A stretch of DNA of 7,841 nt from Bacteroidales bacterium GP3 (GTDB lineage Bacteria; Bacteroidota; Bacteroidia; Bacteroidales; Muribaculaceae): the NCBI GenBank assembly GCA_001701075.1, contig DAAK01000140.1, positions 5,123-12,963 on the forward strand. The letters are read 5' to 3'. Positions 6,235 through 7,841 of this stretch are shown in pieces (position 1 is the stretch's first letter; the number at the start of each line of letters is the position of its first letter). The notes beneath the pieces are model-generated. The model saw only the letters and a program-made list of their open reading frames with translations. It was not told the DNA's origin and did no database searches. The position numbers and the translations under genes were made by a program.

Positions 6235-7841
6235 ATGAAACTTATTAAAATAATTCATACGGCATTAGTGTCTGGGATAGTTGCATCGGGCATTGCCTCT
6301 TGCAATAGCGACTTGGACAAAGTATATATCGTGCCTTCCGATGAAATTTCATTAGGAGGCGCTTCAGAAGATGTCATACTGACGCCCGATAATCCGGAGG
6401 CTCTTGTCATGACTATTTATTGGAGCGGAGATGGCAAGATATCCCTGGAGAATTCTGATCTTCAGACTCCCGTCAATGCAGCGGAAGAGACAATTCAATT
6501 GTCATCCGACGAGCAGTTCTCAACCACTATTGATATCAATGTGGAAAAAGGCGTGCGCTCCCGCCAATTCCTATGTGAGGAACTTAATTCACTTTTAGGA
6601 CGCCTTGGTTTTCCTGCGAATGAGAAAGCTCCACTTTTCATACGTATACGCTCCTCATTGGCAGCGAATATGGAGCCTACCTATTCTTCAGTGATGAAGG
6701 TAATGGTTCAGACTTATCGATTAATGCTAAACTTAGCCACTGTGTTGGATAAGGACTGGAATGAAACGTCGATGCAACTTGCTTCTCCTGAAGAAAATGG
6801 CATATATCAAGGATTTATGGGAGTAAACGGTTGGATGAATTGGTGGCTGCGGGAGGCCAACAATATTGTTTGGGGTAATTTGGGTGAGACTGGAAAGATC
6901 TTCTATGCTTCTTCAGCAGATGATCATTGGAATTTCTGGTTCCCGGCTCCATCCGGTTGCTATTTCACAACTGTGAATACTGTGGAAGGATGGTGGAGTG
7001 CCCTTCACATCGACAATCTGACAGTTTCTGGCGATCTTAATGGGGAGATGACTTTCAATATTAAGTCGAACCAATGGACTCTTCCCGTAAGTATGCCTTC
7101 TGCATCAACAGTTGCCATACGCATAAGTGGTGGTGGGAGTCTGTATGATAAGGAGACAACTGATATGGGACCGGCGATTCAAAAGACTGTTGCATTTGGC
7201 GGCGATTCCCAAAGTCTTTCATTTGGGGAGTCTGGCACTACGATCAAAGTGGATTTGCCTGCAGGAGAGACATCGCTCTTGCTCGACCTTTCGAATCCAT
7301 TGGCATATACTGTAGGCGCAGGCGAATCTGTTGAACCAGAGCCCGCGACCACCCCTCGATTATATTTCTCTGGAGTTGTCAATTGGGATGGCTTTGACGA
7401 TTACATTTCTTTGTATGATGAAGCAAATCTTTGTTATGGAGGAGCACATTGGGTTAACTCAGAATGGGGCTACCGTGCTTATCCAGAGCCGGATTGGAGC
7501 GTCTCCTATAAGGGTGGTGAGAATGCGACAGGTTTGTCAGGAAATTTGGTGCTTGCAGAATCTGGCAACGATGGCAATATACCGGCTCCTGAAAGCGGAC
7601 TGTATGTGATGGATTTCAATATGAAGGATCTGTCATACTTGCTGACGAAGGTTGAAACTGTCTCATTCACTGGCTTGAACGATGATTGGACGGAACACGC
7701 AATGCAGCAATCAGCTGATAATCCTGAAGTGTTTACAGCTGAGTTTGTAAAGGAAAAGGAAACGCCTTGGGGAGTCAAGGTTCTAATCAATGGCGATTGG
7801 GGACTTTTCTTTGGAGGTTCTGATGGCAATCTGCGCCTTGG
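6235..7841 (+). CDS. SusE/SusF-like surface glycan-binding lipoprotein (3' truncated)
   Basis: 535 codons are visible with no stop before the window edge. A short signal peptide ends in the lipobox IASC (Cys23), and acidic residues follow (NSDLDK), consistent with surface display. Residues about 30-162 look like the N-terminal SusE-type Ig-like domain: a core ELNSLLGRLGFP (115-126), then PLFIRIRSSL and a closing strand MKVMVQTYRL. The rest is Trp-rich and appears to be tandem beta-sandwich modules starting near residues 163, 258, 375 and 473. Repeated cues are VLDKDWNETSMQ (170-181) versus GLNDDWTEHAMQ (480-491), and PAPSGCY (237-243) versus PAPESGLY (450-457). In SusE and SusF such modules are non-catalytic starch-binding domains. 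Position after a SusD-like gene supports the same role. No catalytic motif is seen. The family is highly divergent; a DUF5114-type domain is possible. The ATG at 6235 is the only start that gives this signal peptide. Confidence 0.82.
   Translation, partial: MKLIKIIHTALVSGIVASGIASCNSDLDKVYIVPSDEISLGGASEDVILTPDNPEALVMTIYWSGDGKISLENSDLQTPVNAAEETIQLSSDEQFSTTIDINVEKGVRSRQFLCEELNSLLGRLGFPANEKAPLFIRIRSSLAANMEPTYSSVMKVMVQTYRLMLNLATVLDKDWNETSMQLASPEENGIYQGFMGVNGWMNWWLREANNIVWGNLGETGKIFYASSADDHWNFWFPAPSGCYFTTVNTVEGWWSALHIDNLTVSGDLNGEMTFNIKSNQWTLPVSMPSASTVAIRISGGGSLYDKETTDMGPAIQKTVAFGGDSQSLSFGESGTTIKVDLPAGETSLLLDLSNPLAYTVGAGESVEPEPATTPRLYFSGVVNWDGFDDYISLYDEANLCYGGAHWVNSEWGYRAYPEPDWSVSYKGGENATGLSGNLVLAESGNDGNIPAPESGLYVMDFNMKDLSYLLTKVETVSFTGLNDDWTEHAMQQSADNPEVFTAEFVKEKETPWGVKVLINGDWGLFFGGSDGNLRL
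6742..7707 (+). repeat. Degenerate protein-level repeats within the SusE/F-like gene
   Basis: At protein level, residues 170-181 (6742-6777) and 480-491 (7672-7707) share six of twelve residues, in the pattern L-x-x-D-W-x-E-x-x-M-Q. A second pair, PAPSGCY (6943-6963) and PAPESGLY (7582-7605), recurs between them. There is no obvious nucleotide-level repeat, so this looks like old domain duplication rather than recent tandem copying. Module borders are approximate. Confidence 0.45.

Noticed and set aside
7127..7609. Two short plus-strand open frames (7127-7315 and 7331-7609)
   Set aside because: Both are out-of-frame readings inside the SusE/F-like gene and show no domain or start context of their own.
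7506..7829. 107-codon open frame on the minus strand
   Set aside because: Antisense shadow of the SusE/F-like gene, which continues in frame to the window end with a signal peptide and repeated motifs.

Overview
The window is the front part of a Bacteroidota glycan-uptake locus (polysaccharide utilization locus, PUL), with every gene on the + strand. The organism is a gut-type member of the order Bacteroidales. Three things point there: a hybrid two-component regulator next to a SusC/SusD pair, a Bacteroides-type -7 promoter element (TAnnTTTG), and A-rich leaders without a Shine-Dalgarno sequence. Genus cannot be fixed from this sequence; Bacteroidaceae, Prevotellaceae and Muribaculaceae are all plausible.

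Layout: 1-1521 is the cytoplasmic C-terminal part of a hybrid two-component system (HTCS) protein: histidine kinase, receiver and AraC-type DNA-binding domain. Its sensor part lies before the window. 1522-1630 is the only sizeable gap. It holds a perfect 8-bp direct repeat (TTGTCCGA) at 21-bp spacing, followed by a good -7 promoter box and a short A-rich leader. 1631-4600 encodes a SusC-type TonB-dependent outer-membrane transporter, 4612-6225 a SusD-type glycan-binding lipoprotein, and 6235-7841 (open at the window end) a SusE/SusF-like surface lipoprotein built from repeated Trp-rich modules. The three transport genes are separated by 11 and 9 bp and almost certainly form one operon.

Working model: the HTCS senses a glycan breakdown product in the periplasm, phosphorylates its own receiver and binds the repeat through the AraC domain to switch on the operon. 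The SusE/F-like and SusD-like lipoproteins capture glycan at the cell surface and SusC imports it. No glycoside hydrolase is visible, so the substrate must be inferred. The SusD-like protein resembles Bacteroides thetaiotaomicron starch SusD (compared from memory) in its aromatic binding platform, so an alpha-glucan is the best guess. The classical starch locus, however, is controlled by SusR rather than an HTCS.

I found no RNA gene, mobile element, CRISPR array or wholly new system. The points most worth a second look are the putative HTCS operator, the starch-like SusD under HTCS control, and the modular SusE/F-like protein.
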